Positions 25,801 to 34,591 are shown, counted from the first letter of the stretch. The stretch is 64,000 nucleotides of DNA from Bacteroidales bacterium (GCA_017620015.1 JAFZRE010000022.1:137173-201172); one strand, 5' to 3'. Numbers and translations: made by a program. Notes: generated by a model from the letters alone, not told the origin.

Positions 25801-28800
25801 GTAGGTAGTTTCTCCAACAACAGTAACGCTTGCCGAAGTTGTAGTAACGGTTGTATAGTCACTTGATGTAAGAGCAGCAAGGTCGCTAACCGACAACTGG
25901 GTTGTCGAGCAGTAGAAATTCCATGCTGATGTACCTTCTGCAGGAGTCCACGAGCAGTTGACATTTGTCAACGAAGTCTGTTCTGCAACCAAAGCCGACG
26001 GAGCACCGCAAGCTTCAACAGAAACATTTGCCAAGTAGAGCTGTTCTGCACCGTTTTCAGCAGTTACCTTGTAGGTAACGGTAGTATCGGCCGAAGTCAT
26101 ATACCAGAAGAATCTTGGAGTTGCAGGAAGGTCGTAGTATGTGTTGTTTGCATGAATCTGAACAGTTGCATGTTCGTCGTTAGGTACGATAGTATAATTA
26201 ATAGCAGTAGCATCATAACCTGTACGAAGAACAACCGAAATAGTGTGGGCATCGTTATCGACATTGCAGATAGCATCGCCCTGTGCAGTAGTAGCAGAGT
26301 ACGACAAGAGAGTGTTGTCCGTCGAAACTTCGCGAACTGTAACATTGTCGATTCCGTAGTAAACTGTTGAAGAAGCAGAAGCCAATACCGAGAAATTCAG
26401 AGCAAGCTTTGCACTTTCAGGAACAGTATTAGGTACTACATAGGAGAATGATATTGCTGAAGTATTAAATACGACATCAGTCAGATTTACGAAATTGTCA
26501 CCGTTCATATAGCCAAGTTTCACAGCTGCATTGGTCGAACTGCTTGTCTTAGCATCAAACGATACGTTTCTGTTTGCATAACCACCTTCAACAGGAGGCA
26601 ACATGATAATATTATTATTGCCGTATGCTTCTGTTGAAGACGTTGAAGCAATCGCACACAGATAATTTACATCGTCACCGCTCATAGGAGAGTACGAAGT
26701 AGAATTGCTAACATGTGGTGCGTATGCCGTGTTAGTACCATTATATATATAAGACCAGCAATCCGACATTACACCTGCTGTAGAATATGCTGTTGCAGTG
26801 TAGTCGGTGAATGTTTCAGTAAAAGGAACAGCCATATCACCGCATTCGGTTCTGAACTGGAATGCAACCCAATCGGACTGGTCTTCATCTGAACAATTTG
26901 CACGGACATATACATAATAAGGTGTATTCGGAGTAAGACCAGTTGCCTGATAGCTTGCAGCAGTTACATTTTCTGGAGTTGCCGAAGCAAGCTGGACATC
27001 GCTTAGTGCAGTTGTAGAGAATACAACACCCCATGCAGTTGCCGTACCGCGTTCAGTCCAAGTAATATCAGCAGAACTGGTTGTAACATTGTTAGCTGCG
27101 ATATCTGCAACTACAGGACAAGTAATCTGTATAACGCTGATATTGTCGATAGATGCAGGAGGCTGTGATCCATCGCTACCATCGTTAGCCCACATGAATA
27201 CCAGATTGTAGGTACCTGCCGAAACACTAGCTGTCAAACTCTGGCTTTGCCATGATGAAGATTGATTCAAACCATGACTTTCGTCCAGAGAAATCCATCC
27301 GCTTGGATTATTACCAGAATTATAATTATATACAGATGTTCCACCGGCTGGTGCCTGTCCCGGAGTAAATGCAAATGATGCCGGGGCTAACCATACACGA
27401 ATAAAGTCATAATATTGACTTTCACCTTGTGCTTTCCAGTCGTAAGAAATAACATAGTCACCAGTTCCCATACTTATAGTCCTATAAGCATAAGCAAATG
27501 CAAGCGAACCTGTGGTATATGCATTGGTTGTTCCATTGTCGTTAGAAATGTACAAACCATTACCGCTATTGCTTGATACAGTACCTATATACCACTTGTT
27601 GGTCTGCTCGCCATTGATAAGAACCCAGTTGTTATTTTCCGTAGCATCTTCAAAAGCATATACATAAGGTATTGTTGCAGGTGAAACAATTGTTCTGAAC
27701 GAATAGCTTATCCAAGTTTCGATTCCGCAAGCCGACTGAACATACATATAATATTGTGTATTTTCAGCAAGACCGGTCAATGCTATGGTCGTATCGTTTA
27801 CAACGCCGTCATATACATCTGCGGTTGCAGTCATGTCTGTCATAGTGGTTGTCGAAACCTTAACATTGTATGAAGTTTCGAGGTAACGATGCCACCAAGT
27901 AATAGTTGCAGAAGTCGGAGCAATCTCAGGTGCCGTGAATGTGCTTGCCAATGGGTTTACACAAGCATACGGGTCGTTGATTATTGTAACCGTCCAATCC
28001 TGAGTGCTTTCGTCCTCAGCTGTAACCGTATATGTAACAGGTGTTGCAAAATTTATTGACGAATCGCTTACAGGATAAATTGTTGCCTGTGGCGAAACTG
28101 TGATAGTCGGAGTTATGTTATTTGCGAAGTCGTAGTTCCATGCTGCGTATGCAGTAACTGTATGGTTTTCTGCATCAATATCAGCTTCTCTTGACTGTCC
28201 CGAGAAGGTAAAAGTAAGGATGTCCTTAGCCGATGAAGCGGTAGCAACCTTGCTTACATTTACTGTCCATTCCTTAGTTGTTGTTCCGTCTTCAGCAGTT
28301 ACTGTATAAGTAACAGGTCCAGTGAAATCCTGAGCAACACCGCTTGCTGGAGCTATTGTTGCATAGTCGGAAATTGCAATTGTTGGAACAAGGCCGTTTA
28401 AGCTTTCTGTCTGATAAGAAACCAAGCTGGTAACTGTTGCATCTGCGCTATTGATAACAGCAACCTCAGCATCTTCTGCGAATGAGAAGGCTGTGATTTC
28501 TGCAGCTGTAGAAGCAGTACGAACAAGAACATCATCCATATAAGTTGATAGACCGTAATTATTTCTTCCTTCGAATATCACATAATAAACACCATCAGAA
28601 GAAATATCAAATGGAATGTTGTAGGTGTACCAACCTGTTCCAGATTCAGCACCAATTATTTCAGAATTAACGCCTGATGCCACAGTATAGTTACGGGAAA
28701 TAAAACCTAAATCAACTGCGTCGTTACCAGCAGAAACCAGATCAGACGTTTTGCTAAGGTACAAGTTAATACCTTCAACTGTATGATTTGTTCCTGTTGC

Positions 28801-31596
28801 ACTTCTATAAACCCTTACAGAAACAATATAACGTCCTGTAGCCATTGACAATGGAGCAGTAACAAGATTATGTCTTGCACCTGCCCTGGAATCTCTCAAC
28901 TGAGCCATCGGCGGATTAGAGCCGGTTCCTTGAGTTGAAGTATAGCAAGTCCATGCTCCATTGGGATAATCAGTTCCGCTTGATCCTGTACCGACTGCCG
29001 TTCTTTCCTGAGACCAGCATTGCGGAGGGAAAGTAGAAGAAGTCAAATCTGCAAAATCTTCACTAAACGGATTAGCCGCATCTACAACTATAGCATTACA
29101 GCTAGTTGTAAATGTAGCATCAGTTGACCAATCGCTATAATCGCCACCACAAGCAGAGCGAACCTTTATTGTATATTCGGTGTTTGCATTAAGGCCAGTA
29201 AGTTCAATCGGTTTTGCATCGATATCTGTGATATCACCATCACCGAGCTGGTACTGCCATGCAGTCGTAGGCAATACATCCGTCCACGAAACAGAAGCAG
29301 TTGTTGCTGTAATATTAGAAACAACAATATTATCAGGAGCTACGCATGATGGTATTTCACTAACTTCAATGTCGTCAATATGGACATAAGAAGATGAACT
29401 TGCATGATACGAACGGAAAGCTATTGCATCTGCATCAGCGGGAACTTCACTCATATATACAGTAAACTGCTGATATGTTGCAGTAAGACCAGGAATAGTT
29501 TGTATAGCTGTAAATTCACCATTCTTTACATAACCAACCTGGAACGACTGCGGATTCGTGCTGTAGTACCTTGCCCAGAACGATATCTGCAAAGTATTTA
29601 TGTCGTCCATTGGTGGCATTGCAATAATATTTTCAGGAGCATTATAATAATAATAGGTGTACATCCTAAGGGACTTGGATGAACTATTATGTGCGTAGGT
29701 TGTACTGTTATTTACACACGGATATGTATAATTACCAGATGTATATGTAGCAACCTGAGTCCAACAATTTGGAACTGCGTAATTATCAAAGCTCTCGAAA
29801 TCCACTGTATATGGTATGGCTTGCGCATTACAATAAGTAGTGAATGTCGCACGCGTCCATCTGCTTTCTTCGGTAGCACCACAAACAGCCTTTACATATA
29901 CATCGTATGCTGTATTTGCGCTCAAACCACTCAATGAATATGAAGGCGTTGTTTCAACAGAAACTTCTGTACCAGCAGTTTCAACATTGAATCCAGCAGC
30001 ACCATACTTCAATACCCATGCAGTTTCTTCATTACCTGCTGTCCAGCCTATGACAGCAGAAGATGCTGTGAGATTAGTTGCGACAACATCAGAAACCCTA
30101 AAGCATACATTACCATTAGGAGCAATTCCCAATTGAATATTGTTGTGGTATTTGTTATAAGTCTTGGAGCCAGAGAAAGAGCTTACATTATTAATGTCTG
30201 GTGTATAGGAATCACTATAGTACATAATCGAAGTGTAATTATCGCCTGTACCTGTATATCTAAACTTATACGAAGAACCAGGATAACCACTTGTCTGGTC
30301 GAACATACAAATCAATAGATTGTCGGTGCCATTGTATTCGAATGGAGTCGAAAGCTGTAAAGTGATCCAACCAGCACCAGAAGCGCCAAAAGTACCTTCA
30401 TAAACCAAAGTTGCATCAGCAAGAGAAACCATATCGGTATTACTTGCAAATGACGATTTTGTCGTGTGCTTCATATACAACCTTATTCCATCCATAGAGA
30501 ATGACGATGAATAATCGTGATAAAATGCGACAGAGGAAATTGTTCCTGCCATCTCAATATCGTCTGGTGTATAAATCTGCTGAGAAAGCGAGTAATTGTA
30601 GTACGTATTTACTGGGACATAATAACCAGTTCCAGTACCATCACCAATAGTTATCACATGGACAACAGGTTCTGGAGTCGTGAAAGTCATATCGTCAGTC
30701 CAGATGCTGTTGTCGTCGCCACCGCAATTAGCACGCAGATACACATGATAGGTTGTATTACCATTAAGTCCAGTAAGTGTATAAGGACTAGTTGCATTAG
30801 TTATCACATGAGCATCAGAAGTGTTCACTAAAGTATTCAATGCTGTAGTTGACAATTGGGATGTATAATATACTAAGGTATATGACTCTTCGTTTGTACC
30901 CTGCGGATCCCACGAAATAACAGCCGAATGAGGGTCGTTAGCTACTGCTGTAACATTTATAGGCTTCAAGCAGGTCATAGGCGAACCTGTGAAAACAACG
31001 TTATCAATTGCAGTAACTGCGTTATCAACAGTAGCACCGCTTACGGTCAACTTAAACCATACGGATGACATACCATTCAACGCAGAAACCGACGAAAAAT
31101 CAACCAGCTCGGTTGCATAAGTGGTAGTTGCACCAGTAATGGATGTCATTTCTGTAAAACTAACACCGTTGGTACTGTACGACCAAGTTTCGGTTTCGTA
31201 ACCACCAGTAGCGCCAATCCTATGGTCGTAGTTCAACCTTATGCTTCCATAAGGAGCGGTTGAAATCTTGAAGATAATGCTTGCCTCGGTAAAATTACCA
31301 TTGGAGTTAGTCAGTCGCAGACCTTTGGAAGTGGTAGCGTTAGTCTCATCGCCACACAATACCGTATTGGTATTGTTGTAGTCGGTAGCCCTAAACGTCC
31401 ACCCATCGGTAGCCACAGTTAATTCACAATCCGTACTTTGAATCAAGTCGGACACACAGCTCGGAGCTACAGGGTCTGAAGTCTCCTGCATAAGCGGGAA
31501 CTGCCACACCGCAATATTCTCCTGAGCCACAAGCCTACCGCCTAAGCCGGTAAGCAACCACAAAAAGGCCAATGTAGCCAATAGAATTTTCTTCAT
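19849..31596 (-). CDS. Giant secreted multidomain adhesin with T9SS sorting domain
   Basis: About 3,915 residues. The frame opens at 31671, but ATG 31596 starts the signal peptide MKKILLATLAFLWLLTGLGG and is preceded by a -7 element at 31722. From N to C: many fibronectin-III-like units (pattern NVTATSAVISWT ... YxVYVRAxC) alternate with cleaved-adhesin/MAM-like beta-sandwiches (typically WxxNDWxx and DNI). Two DUF5018/cadherin-like units contain TYTVTAEDGTT and WTVNVS. A duplicated block of about 250 residues is marked by NKWYIGT/NKWYFGT and YNLVFMWANDG. Near the C-terminus are three InlB-B-like repeats, six MucBP-like repeats and two more InlB-B-like repeats. The last ~75 residues are a type IX sorting domain (MSVYPNPNNGMFSIDF ... 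YVEQIVVE). No protease motif was found. It probably acts as a surface adhesin or matrix-binding protein. Confidence 0.9.
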   Translation of the reverse strand: MKKILLATLAFLWLLTGLGGRLVAQENIAVWQFPLMQETSDPVAPSCVSDLIQSTDCELTVATDGWTFRATDYNNTNTVLCGDETNATTSKGLRLTNSNGNFTEASIIFKISTAPYGSIRLNYDHRIGATGGYETETWSYSTNGVSFTEMTSITGATTTYATELVDFSSVSALNGMSSVWFKLTVSGATVDNAVTAIDNVVFTGSPMTCLKPINVTAVANDPHSAVISWDPQGTNEESYTLVYYTSQLSTTALNTLVNTSDAHVITNATSPYTLTGLNGNTTYHVYLRANCGGDDNSIWTDDMTFTTPEPVVHVITIGDGTGTGYYVPVNTYYNYSLSQQIYTPDDIEMAGTISSVAFYHDYSSSFSMDGIRLYMKHTTKSSFASNTDMVSLADATLVYEGTFGASGAGWITLQLSTPFEYNGTDNLLICMFDQTSGYPGSSYKFRYTGTGDNYTSIMYYSDSYTPDINNVSSFSGSKTYNKYHNNIQLGIAPNGNVCFRVSDVVATNLTASSAVIGWTAGNEETAWVLKYGAAGFNVETAGTEVSVETTPSYSLSGLSANTAYDVYVKAVCGATEESRWTRATFTTYCNAQAIPYTVDFESFDNYAVPNCWTQVATYTSGNYTYPCVNNSTTYAHNSSSKSLRMYTYYYYNAPENIIAMPPMDDINTLQISFWARYYSTNPQSFQVGYVKNGEFTAIQTIPGLTATYQQFTVYMSEVPADADAIAFRSYHASSSSYVHIDDIEVSEIPSCVAPDNIVVSNITATTASVSWTDVLPTTAWQYQLGDGDITDIDAKPIELTGLNANTEYTIKVRSACGGDYSDWSTDATFTTSCNAIVVDAANPFSEDFADLTSSTFPPQCWSQERTAVGTGSSGTDYPNGAWTCYTSTQGTGSNPPMAQLRDSRAGARHNLVTAPLSMATGRYIVSVRVYRSATGTNHTVEGINLYLSKTSDLVSAGNDAVDLGFISRNYTVASGVNSEIIGAESGTGWYTYNIPFDISSDGVYYVIFEGRNNYGLSTYMDDVLVRTASTAAEITAFSFAEDAEVAVINSADATVTSLVSYQTESLNGLVPTIAISDYATIAPASGVAQDFTGPVTYTVTAEDGTTTKEWTVNVSKVATASSAKDILTFTFSGQSREADIDAENHTVTAYAAWNYDFANNITPTITVSPQATIYPVSDSSINFATPVTYTVTAEDESTQDWTVTIINDPYACVNPLASTFTAPEIAPTSATITWWHRYLETSYNVKVSTTTMTDMTATADVYDGVVNDTTIALTGLAENTQYYMYVQSACGIETWISYSFRTIVSPATIPYVYAFEDATENNNWVLINGEQTNKWYIGTVSSNSGNGLYISNDNGTTNAYTTGSLAFAYAYRTISMGTGDYVISYDWKAQGESQYYDFIRVWLAPASFAFTPGQAPAGGTSVYNYNSGNNPSGWISLDESHGLNQSSSWQSQSLTASVSAGTYNLVFMWANDGSDGSQPPASIDNISVIQITCPVVADIAANNVTTSSADITWTERGTATAWGVVFSTTALSDVQLASATPENVTAASYQATGLTPNTPYYVYVRANCSDEDQSDWVAFQFRTECGDMAVPFTETFTDYTATAYSTAGVMSDCWSYIYNGTNTAYAPHVSNSTSYSPMSGDDVNYLCAIASTSSTEAYGNNNIIMLPPVEGGYANRNVSFDAKTSSSTNAAVKLGYMNGDNFVNLTDVVFNTSAISFSYVVPNTVPESAKLALNFSVLASASSTVYYGIDNVTVREVSTDNTLLSYSATTAQGDAICNVDNDAHTISVVLRTGYDATAINYTIVPNDEHATVQIHANNTYYDLPATPRFFWYMTSADTTVTYKVTAENGAEQLYLANVSVEACGAPSALVAEQTSLTNVNCSWTPAEGTSAWNFYCSTTQLSVSDLAALTSSDYTTVTTTSASVTVVGETTYYWYVRADCGGNYSEWMSGSFSTWENCVAPTNLATSLIGDNDVMITWDVQDNLPVVEMTINDGFERTDINGGDFSYTNSASGLAWSIVSSGAHGGNKCLKSASGTHSSTSQISMTLDLVDASPFSFWYKVSSESGWDEFSFAIDGTDVISDVSGEVSWTQYSTTLAAGTHTLAWKYTKDGSASSGSDCAWIDDISLDTNVPGGNSSVVIYRDGSELATVPATQTSYTDEGLAAGHYCYTIKTLCREGSESELSAPVCQDINDCLAVTNVSAGSLTDNSAVISWTRGTETSWNLKLNDGTPVALTTEGVTVNGDVISYALTGLEQNTTYTVAIQSNCDGTLGQNWASVEFTTERTPATLPYVCGFEEASENANWIRENGDQTNKWYFGTAAHNSGTNGMYISSNNGTGNTYNTSSITFVYAYRPINIPATSEYVVSYDWKANGESNYDYLRAWLAPTTATLTAGQLPDGTTYPYNYTSTTPTGWISLDGGSKLNLVTSWQTKNQTIDIPAGNYNLVFMWANDGGSGSDTPAAIDNIDIHALTCPTVGDLAAAPANITSNSAVITWTERGTAEAWEVVVSATEVTDFDAVTAAPVSDASYSATGLDAETTYHVYVRANCDVDDNSQWAHATFTTVAACPAPDGFATSTSINNLTTITWNGYTASNWTFEYRLGTTGDWTVVENVDAATYTITTTPSSTYNVRVKAVCDVDVESAYSTVFSFTTPCGAITEFPWNEGFENGIDCWTLVDGDADGYEWYEINLPQASQSNLLSTHGGSYMMTSASWASSPLTPNNWLISPALDLTALSGTIKLSYFVGGHQTEWPSEHYKVCVSTSIDTASFTTILFEETIPTSGWLERYVDLSAYVGQMIYIAFVHYDCTDMFRLDLDDISVYVDNSTDAAITEITAPTHGDYSSCALTDAEQIKINIQNNGGAAISNFEVSYSVNGGAAVTETVTASIAPAQTYEYTFVQTADLSAVGDYTINASVNLTGDETADNNSASMTITSGDATIRIHALTDSGSGQSWSVTNTITNEVVAGTTTGWQWYVEVNEYVCVDASQCYRIVVNDEDGGMTGDAYVEILYNGVQVAGSTEPGSFNTSSLVAERFTPQCNVFTITASAEGFGSIDPTGTVVVNEGESQTFTMTPMDGFALSSLLVDGVEQLSQVVNNTYTFENVTADHTIVATFDAAIIITATAGNGGSIDPAGQVSVGAGANATFTVTADEGYTISSVLVDGTEQITDAVVRTTYNYTFENVTTSHTIAASFVSALPHVITATASAGGSISPSGQVSVPYNGSQTFEFTAEEGYSLANVTVDNVPVTVANNSYTFTNVIADHTINANFSVSSYNLTIHYVYADNTTAAPDHTETVVYNTAYSVASPEIAGYTADQLTVAGTMPAQDVEVTVTYNVNNYNLTIHYVYADNTEARPDYTAQVAYNATYSVESPVIECYTANTLVVEGTMPAQDVDVTVIYNVDTYTLTIHYVYADNTEAREDYTAQVACGDTFSVESPVIDGYTADPAVVEGTMPAENHEVTVTYNEIVTHNLTIHYVYAADNTAAAEDHVEALEEGAAYSVQSPVIAGYTADQTVVEGTMGTADVEVTVRYTANTHTLTIHYVYAADNTPAADDHVETLAEGAAYSVASPEIDGYTASQLVVEGTMGTSDIEVTVRYTSNTVPTYTLTIHYVYAETNAQAAADHTETLAEGAAYSVTSPVIDGYTADQATVAGTMPAQNVEVTVRYTANAATTYTIVATAGNGGTITPNGTVTVNEGADQPFTITANAGYRIASVLVDGVEAISELANNVYAFTNVTANHTIAATFEAASSTTYTIIATAGSNGTITPNGVVTVAEGANQTFRITPSEGYRIASVMVDNEEAIMDVVDNEYVFYNVTANHTINVTFTDGNAVDEYTTASMSVYPNPNNGMFSIDFSRIEGDATYQLIDARGAVVETRDINVMDGDTMNFNHDLRPGTYFVRIVTADKVYVEQIVVE
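20600..21795 (-). repeat. Six MucBP-like tandem repeats within the giant adhesin
   Basis: Each repeat encodes about 65-69 residues opening with LTIHYVYA and closing with VEGTMPAxxVEVTVxY. The nucleotide anchor CATATACATAATGTAT recurs at about 20760, 20967, 21165, 21363, 21558 and 21753, with spacings of 207, 198, 198, 195 and 195 bp. The block is flanked by InlB-B-like repeats on both sides. Confidence 0.85.
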
Positions 31597-31721
31597 ATAC
31601 AAAAAATTTAAAAATACATTTTCATCAAAATAAGGTTCGGATTTCCAAATACTTAGCGGATTGCTCAGCACTTCTCAAACCCGTACCTGCAGTATATACA
31701 CAATTACACAAATTCAAGTGC

Positions 31722-31729
31722 CAAAGGTA
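31722..31729 (-). promoter_or_regulatory. -7 element of the giant adhesin gene
   Basis: TACCTTTG on the minus strand, matching TAnnTTTG. It implies a 5' leader of roughly 120 nt before ATG 31596. Confidence 0.5.
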
Positions 31730-31739
31730 TGAACGTTTT

Positions 31740-32528
31740 TTGAAAGGGAGTTGAGAAGAAGAAACGATTATATCACATCACAGGAATTTCAGACGTAATA
31801 AGATAAATTTAATACTAAAAACAAGTGATAACACAAAAACGGTGAATGATATTCATCGCGAGATTGGATGGTTTTTCGCAAGCTCAATACGGGAAAAGGC
31901 AACCACGAATCACACGAATAGACACGAATATAATTCCTCGTAGGCTCGGAATGTTTTTTTACCACGAATGACACGAACCTTTAGTTCGGCGTAGCCAACC
32001 TTTAGCTCGACGCAGTCAATTGACACAAATGCAATTCTTCGCTACGCTCAGAACAAAAACGAACAATGAATAATAAACGTAAACTGTCATGCTGATCCCA
32101 AACTAAATTCGGGATGACCCCTTCGGGTTTTCTGCATCTGTTACGATGGATAAAAAGGGTTTTCGCAACGCTCAAAACGAATAAAGTAACCACGAATAGC
32201 ACGAATCTACACGAATAACATTCCTCGCAGGCTCGGAATAAATGGAGTCGCTGCACTATATGGATGAGAGTCGCTGCGCGAGAAATTTAACAAATCCATA
32301 CAAACCTTTAGCTCACGCAGCGAAGCAAGTAATCTAACAAATTTGATTGCTGAACTGGGAAATTTGAATAATATTTGTCATATTTCTGCCCTTTAGGGCA
32401 CTTAATATTAGCAGATGCTGAAATAAATTCAGCATGACATGACTGTTCTGCCCTTTAGGGCACTAAAAAAAACATGGTGGTCGCGGCACGACACCACAAC
32501 ACATCCCCCCACCCTACAGACAAAAAAA
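31740..32528. repeat. Long non-coding spacer rich in dispersed repeats
   Basis: Holds ACCACGAAT(N)nCACGAAT words (31900-31980, 32190-32220), an inverted copy of the GGCTACGCCGAGCTAAAGG unit (31978-32020), the TGTCATGCTGATCCC...CATCTGTTA block (32085-32145 and 32405-32440), two copies of TGCCCTTTAGGGCACT (32388-32403 and 32449-32464), and the palindrome GTGGTCGCGGCACGACACCAC (about 32471-32491). No credible gene was found. Confidence 0.65.
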
Positions 32529-32557
32529 TAGCAACCCCATACACTATGGAGTTGCTA
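32529..32557 (-). terminator. Terminator of pfkA
   Basis: Arms around TAGCAAC / GTTGCTA, extended by CCAT/ATGG with one mismatch, followed on the minus strand by a run of seven T. Confidence 0.75.
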
Positions 32558-32583
32558 CCCTATCAAAAATTATGTTGCTAATC

Positions 32584-33564
32584 TTAGCTGTTCAGAACAT
32601 CAACGATGTCGAGCATCTTCTGGTCGATGGTCTTGTGGTGCTTAATGGTCTTGTTGAACGGAACAAGGACAATCTCGTTGTGAACCATACCACACATTAC
32701 ACTGCGCTGGTCATCGAGCAATGCGTCAATTGCAGCAACACCAAGACGGCTTGCAAGATACCTGTCGTATGCCGACGGAGAACCACCACGCTGGATGTGA
32801 CCAAGAACAATAACTCTCATATCGAACTCCTCGCCGTACTTTGCCATGGCATTCCTGATGTCGTATGCGCCACCAGCATCGTCGCCCTCGGCAACAAGGA
32901 TTATGCTCGAAGTCTTCTTTTCGGTCATGTACTTGACAAGTTTGTCGTGTACCTCATCGAGATAAGTCACTGTTTCCGGGATAAGTACATCCTCAGCTCC
33001 ACAAGCAATACCGCTACGCAATGCGATAAAACCAGCATCACGACCCATTACCTCAACGAAGAACATTCTTTCGTGGCTGGCTGCAGTGTCGCGAATCTTG
33101 TCAACTGCCTCAACAACTGTATTCAATGCCGTGTCGTATCCGATTGTCATGTCGGTACCATAAAGGTCGTTGTCGATTGTTCCAGGAAGACCAACTACTG
33201 GGAACGGGAAATTTTCGGTGAATTCCCTTGCGCCCCTGAAGGTACCATCACCGCCGATAACTACAAGAGCATCAACTTCGTGCTTCTTGAGGTTGTCGTA
33301 TGCAATCTGCTGACCTTCGCGAGTTCTAAACCTTTCGCTACGAGCTGTCTTGAGGATTGTTCCACCACGCTGAATTATATTGCCAACGCTTTTTGATTCC
33401 ATCGGGATAAAATCATCTGCGATTAGACCTTCGTAACCCCTCATTACGCCCATAACTTCAAGACCTTCGTGCAAAGCCTTTCTAACAACGGCTCTGATTG
33501 CCGCATTCATTCCCGGAGCATCACCACCAGATGTAAGTACTGCTACTTTCTTTATATTTGCCAT
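32584..33564 (-). CDS. pfkA: ATP-dependent 6-phosphofructokinase
   Basis: Phosphorylates fructose 6-phosphate in glycolysis. The 326-residue protein begins MANIKKVAVLTSGGDAPGMNAAIRAVV. It contains GGDGTFRGA (ATP/PPi discrimination; the Gly after GGD is consistent with ATP use), PGTIDNDLYGTD with the catalytic Asp, VMGRDAGFIAL (substrate loop) and LGHIQRGGSPSAYDR. Length equals the bacterial homotetrameric enzyme. A TACATTTG element lies about 27 nt before the ATG and a terminator follows, so it is a single-gene unit. Confidence 0.97.
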   Translation of the reverse strand: MANIKKVAVLTSGGDAPGMNAAIRAVVRKALHEGLEVMGVMRGYEGLIADDFIPMESKSVGNIIQRGGTILKTARSERFRTREGQQIAYDNLKKHEVDALVVIGGDGTFRGAREFTENFPFPVVGLPGTIDNDLYGTDMTIGYDTALNTVVEAVDKIRDTAASHERMFFVEVMGRDAGFIALRSGIACGAEDVLIPETVTYLDEVHDKLVKYMTEKKTSSIILVAEGDDAGGAYDIRNAMAKYGEEFDMRVIVLGHIQRGGSPSAYDRYLASRLGVAAIDALLDDQRSVMCGMVHNEIVLVPFNKTIKHHKTIDQKMLDIVDVLNS

Positions 33565-33590
33565 ATCTATACTTTATTAAAAAACGATTG

Positions 33591-33598
33591 CAAATGTA
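33591..33598 (-). promoter_or_regulatory. -7 element of pfkA
   Basis: TACATTTG on the minus strand, 27 nt before the pfkA start codon. Confidence 0.6.
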
Positions 33599-33654
33599 TG
33601 CTTTTTTTGATTTCCACAAAGAGAAAGTGAATATTTTTTTTGAACTTTTTTATG

Positions 33655-33775
33655 GAGATCGAAGGCTGACAGGCTAACGGGCTAACGGGCTTGCAGGCTG
33701 ACAGACCGACTGGTCTTCTGTCTGACTGCTCAACTGCTCTTCCGTTCGACAGGTCTTCTGTTAACCTTTTAGCCA
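33655..33775. repeat. GGCTnACAGGCTAACGGG-type repeats
   Basis: Short iterated words (GGCTGACAGGCTAACGGGCT, GACTGGTCTTCTGTC) in the spacer between pfkA and the TerB-like gene. Their complement appears at 14090-14150. No gene is seen. Confidence 0.5.
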
Positions 33776-33817
33776 AAAAAAATCTTGCATCATCGTTGTC
33801 CGCGTTATTATTAGTTG

Positions 33818-33825
33818 TATATTTG
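33818..33825 (+). promoter_or_regulatory. -7 element of the TerB/peptide/ATP-grasp operon
   Basis: TATATTTG, a good TAnnTTTG match, 37 nt before the ATG of the TerB-like gene. It also argues against the longer frame opening at 33815. Confidence 0.6.
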
Positions 33826-33862
33826 CATTTGCAATTTTGCGCAGAATTTAAAAACATATTTT

Positions 33863-34321
33863 ATGGATAACACCAAATTTACGAAACAATTTGTTGCCTT
33901 GACAATGGCTACATTGAGAGCCGATGGCATCATCGAGCAGGTTGAACTCGACACTATCAAGGAACAGGCTGCCGACTTGGAGCTTGACATGGTAGAAGTT
34001 GAAAAGTTTATCGCTGAGGAAAACAACCTCCAGCAGAATGTAAACATCGAAAACTACATCAAGGAAATCGGTGCTACCGTTGAAAACCTTGGTGACAAGC
34101 ACTGCATCATGGACGGCTGTATCCTTGTTGCTTTGTCGGACAAGATTCTCAAGGAGTCGGAAATTAAAGTGCTTAAATTCGTATGCGAAGCCCTTGGTTT
34201 CTCGCTCGAACGCATGGTTCTCGACATTGCTATCATTGCACAGAACGACCGCAGCATAAAGATTGAAGGAAGCGACAGCAACTTCGACGAGGTTATTGAA
34301 GATGAGGATTACAAAAATTAA
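33863..34321 (+). CDS. TerB-like helical protein
   Basis: A 152-residue acidic, all-helical protein of the TerB/tellurite-resistance-like type: FVALTMATLRADGIIEQVELDTI corresponds to the family's first metal-site segment (DG..E...I) and ALSDKILKESEIKVLKFVCEALG to the second. The C-terminus is an acidic tail (DEVIEDEDYKN). The ATG at 33863 was preferred over the upstream frame because the promoter lies between. It precedes, by 12 nt, a short peptide gene and then an ATP-grasp ligase. TerB-fold proteins often bind partner proteins or membranes. Here it could act as an accessory or carrier of the peptide-modifying ligase, which is inference from position only. Confidence 0.75.
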   Translation: MDNTKFTKQFVALTMATLRADGIIEQVELDTIKEQAADLELDMVEVEKFIAEENNLQQNVNIENYIKEIGATVENLGDKHCIMDGCILVALSDKILKESEIKVLKFVCEALGFSLERMVLDIAIIAQNDRSIKIEGSDSNFDEVIEDEDYKN

Positions 34322-34333
34322 AAAGTTATTGGT

Positions 34334-34582
34334 ATGAAAGCATATAATCAGAATAGTCAGATAATGCCATTGTTGATGAATTTCGTGGTTCCTACCGACA
34401 TTATGGAGTATGTTCCAACCGAATTCTCATACGACGATGCAAATCAGGTAACATACGAAATGACAATCACCAGCACTCGCAGCCTTCGTCACCCGAGCAC
34501 ACACAAGGGTGGTGAATATGTAGGCGTTGATGCTAAGAACGAAATCGACGACACCAAGAACAATCGTCACATGTGGTTCTAA
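34334..34582 (+). CDS. 82-residue peptide, candidate substrate of the adjacent ATP-grasp ligase
   Basis: No signal peptide or membrane segment. The N-terminal half is leader-like (MKAYNQNSQIMPLLMNFVVP ... DIMEYVPTEF). The C-terminal half is rich in Ser/Thr/Lys and Asp/Glu (ITSTRSLRHPSTHKGGEYVG then DAKNEIDDTKNN) and ends RHMWF. That composition offers hydroxyl or amine donors and carboxyl acceptors for ester or amide macrocycles as in graspetides. It lies 12 nt after the TerB-like gene and 9 nt before the ATP-grasp gene. There is no repeated core and no Gly-Gly cleavage site other than HKGGEY. It may be a RiPP precursor or simply a small conserved protein. Confidence 0.65.
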   Translation: MKAYNQNSQIMPLLMNFVVPTDIMEYVPTEFSYDDANQVTYEMTITSTRSLRHPSTHKGGEYVGVDAKNEIDDTKNNRHMWF

Positions 34583-34591
34583 TCGCGTGCG

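Noticed and set aside
32572-33396. Plus-strand frame of 274 codons opposite pfkA
   Set aside because: Antisense of pfkA; no domain, and pfkA is unmistakable.
33863-34321. Tellurite-resistance (ter) operon
   Set aside because: Only a TerB-like fold is present; no TerC, TerD or TerZ-type genes nearby.
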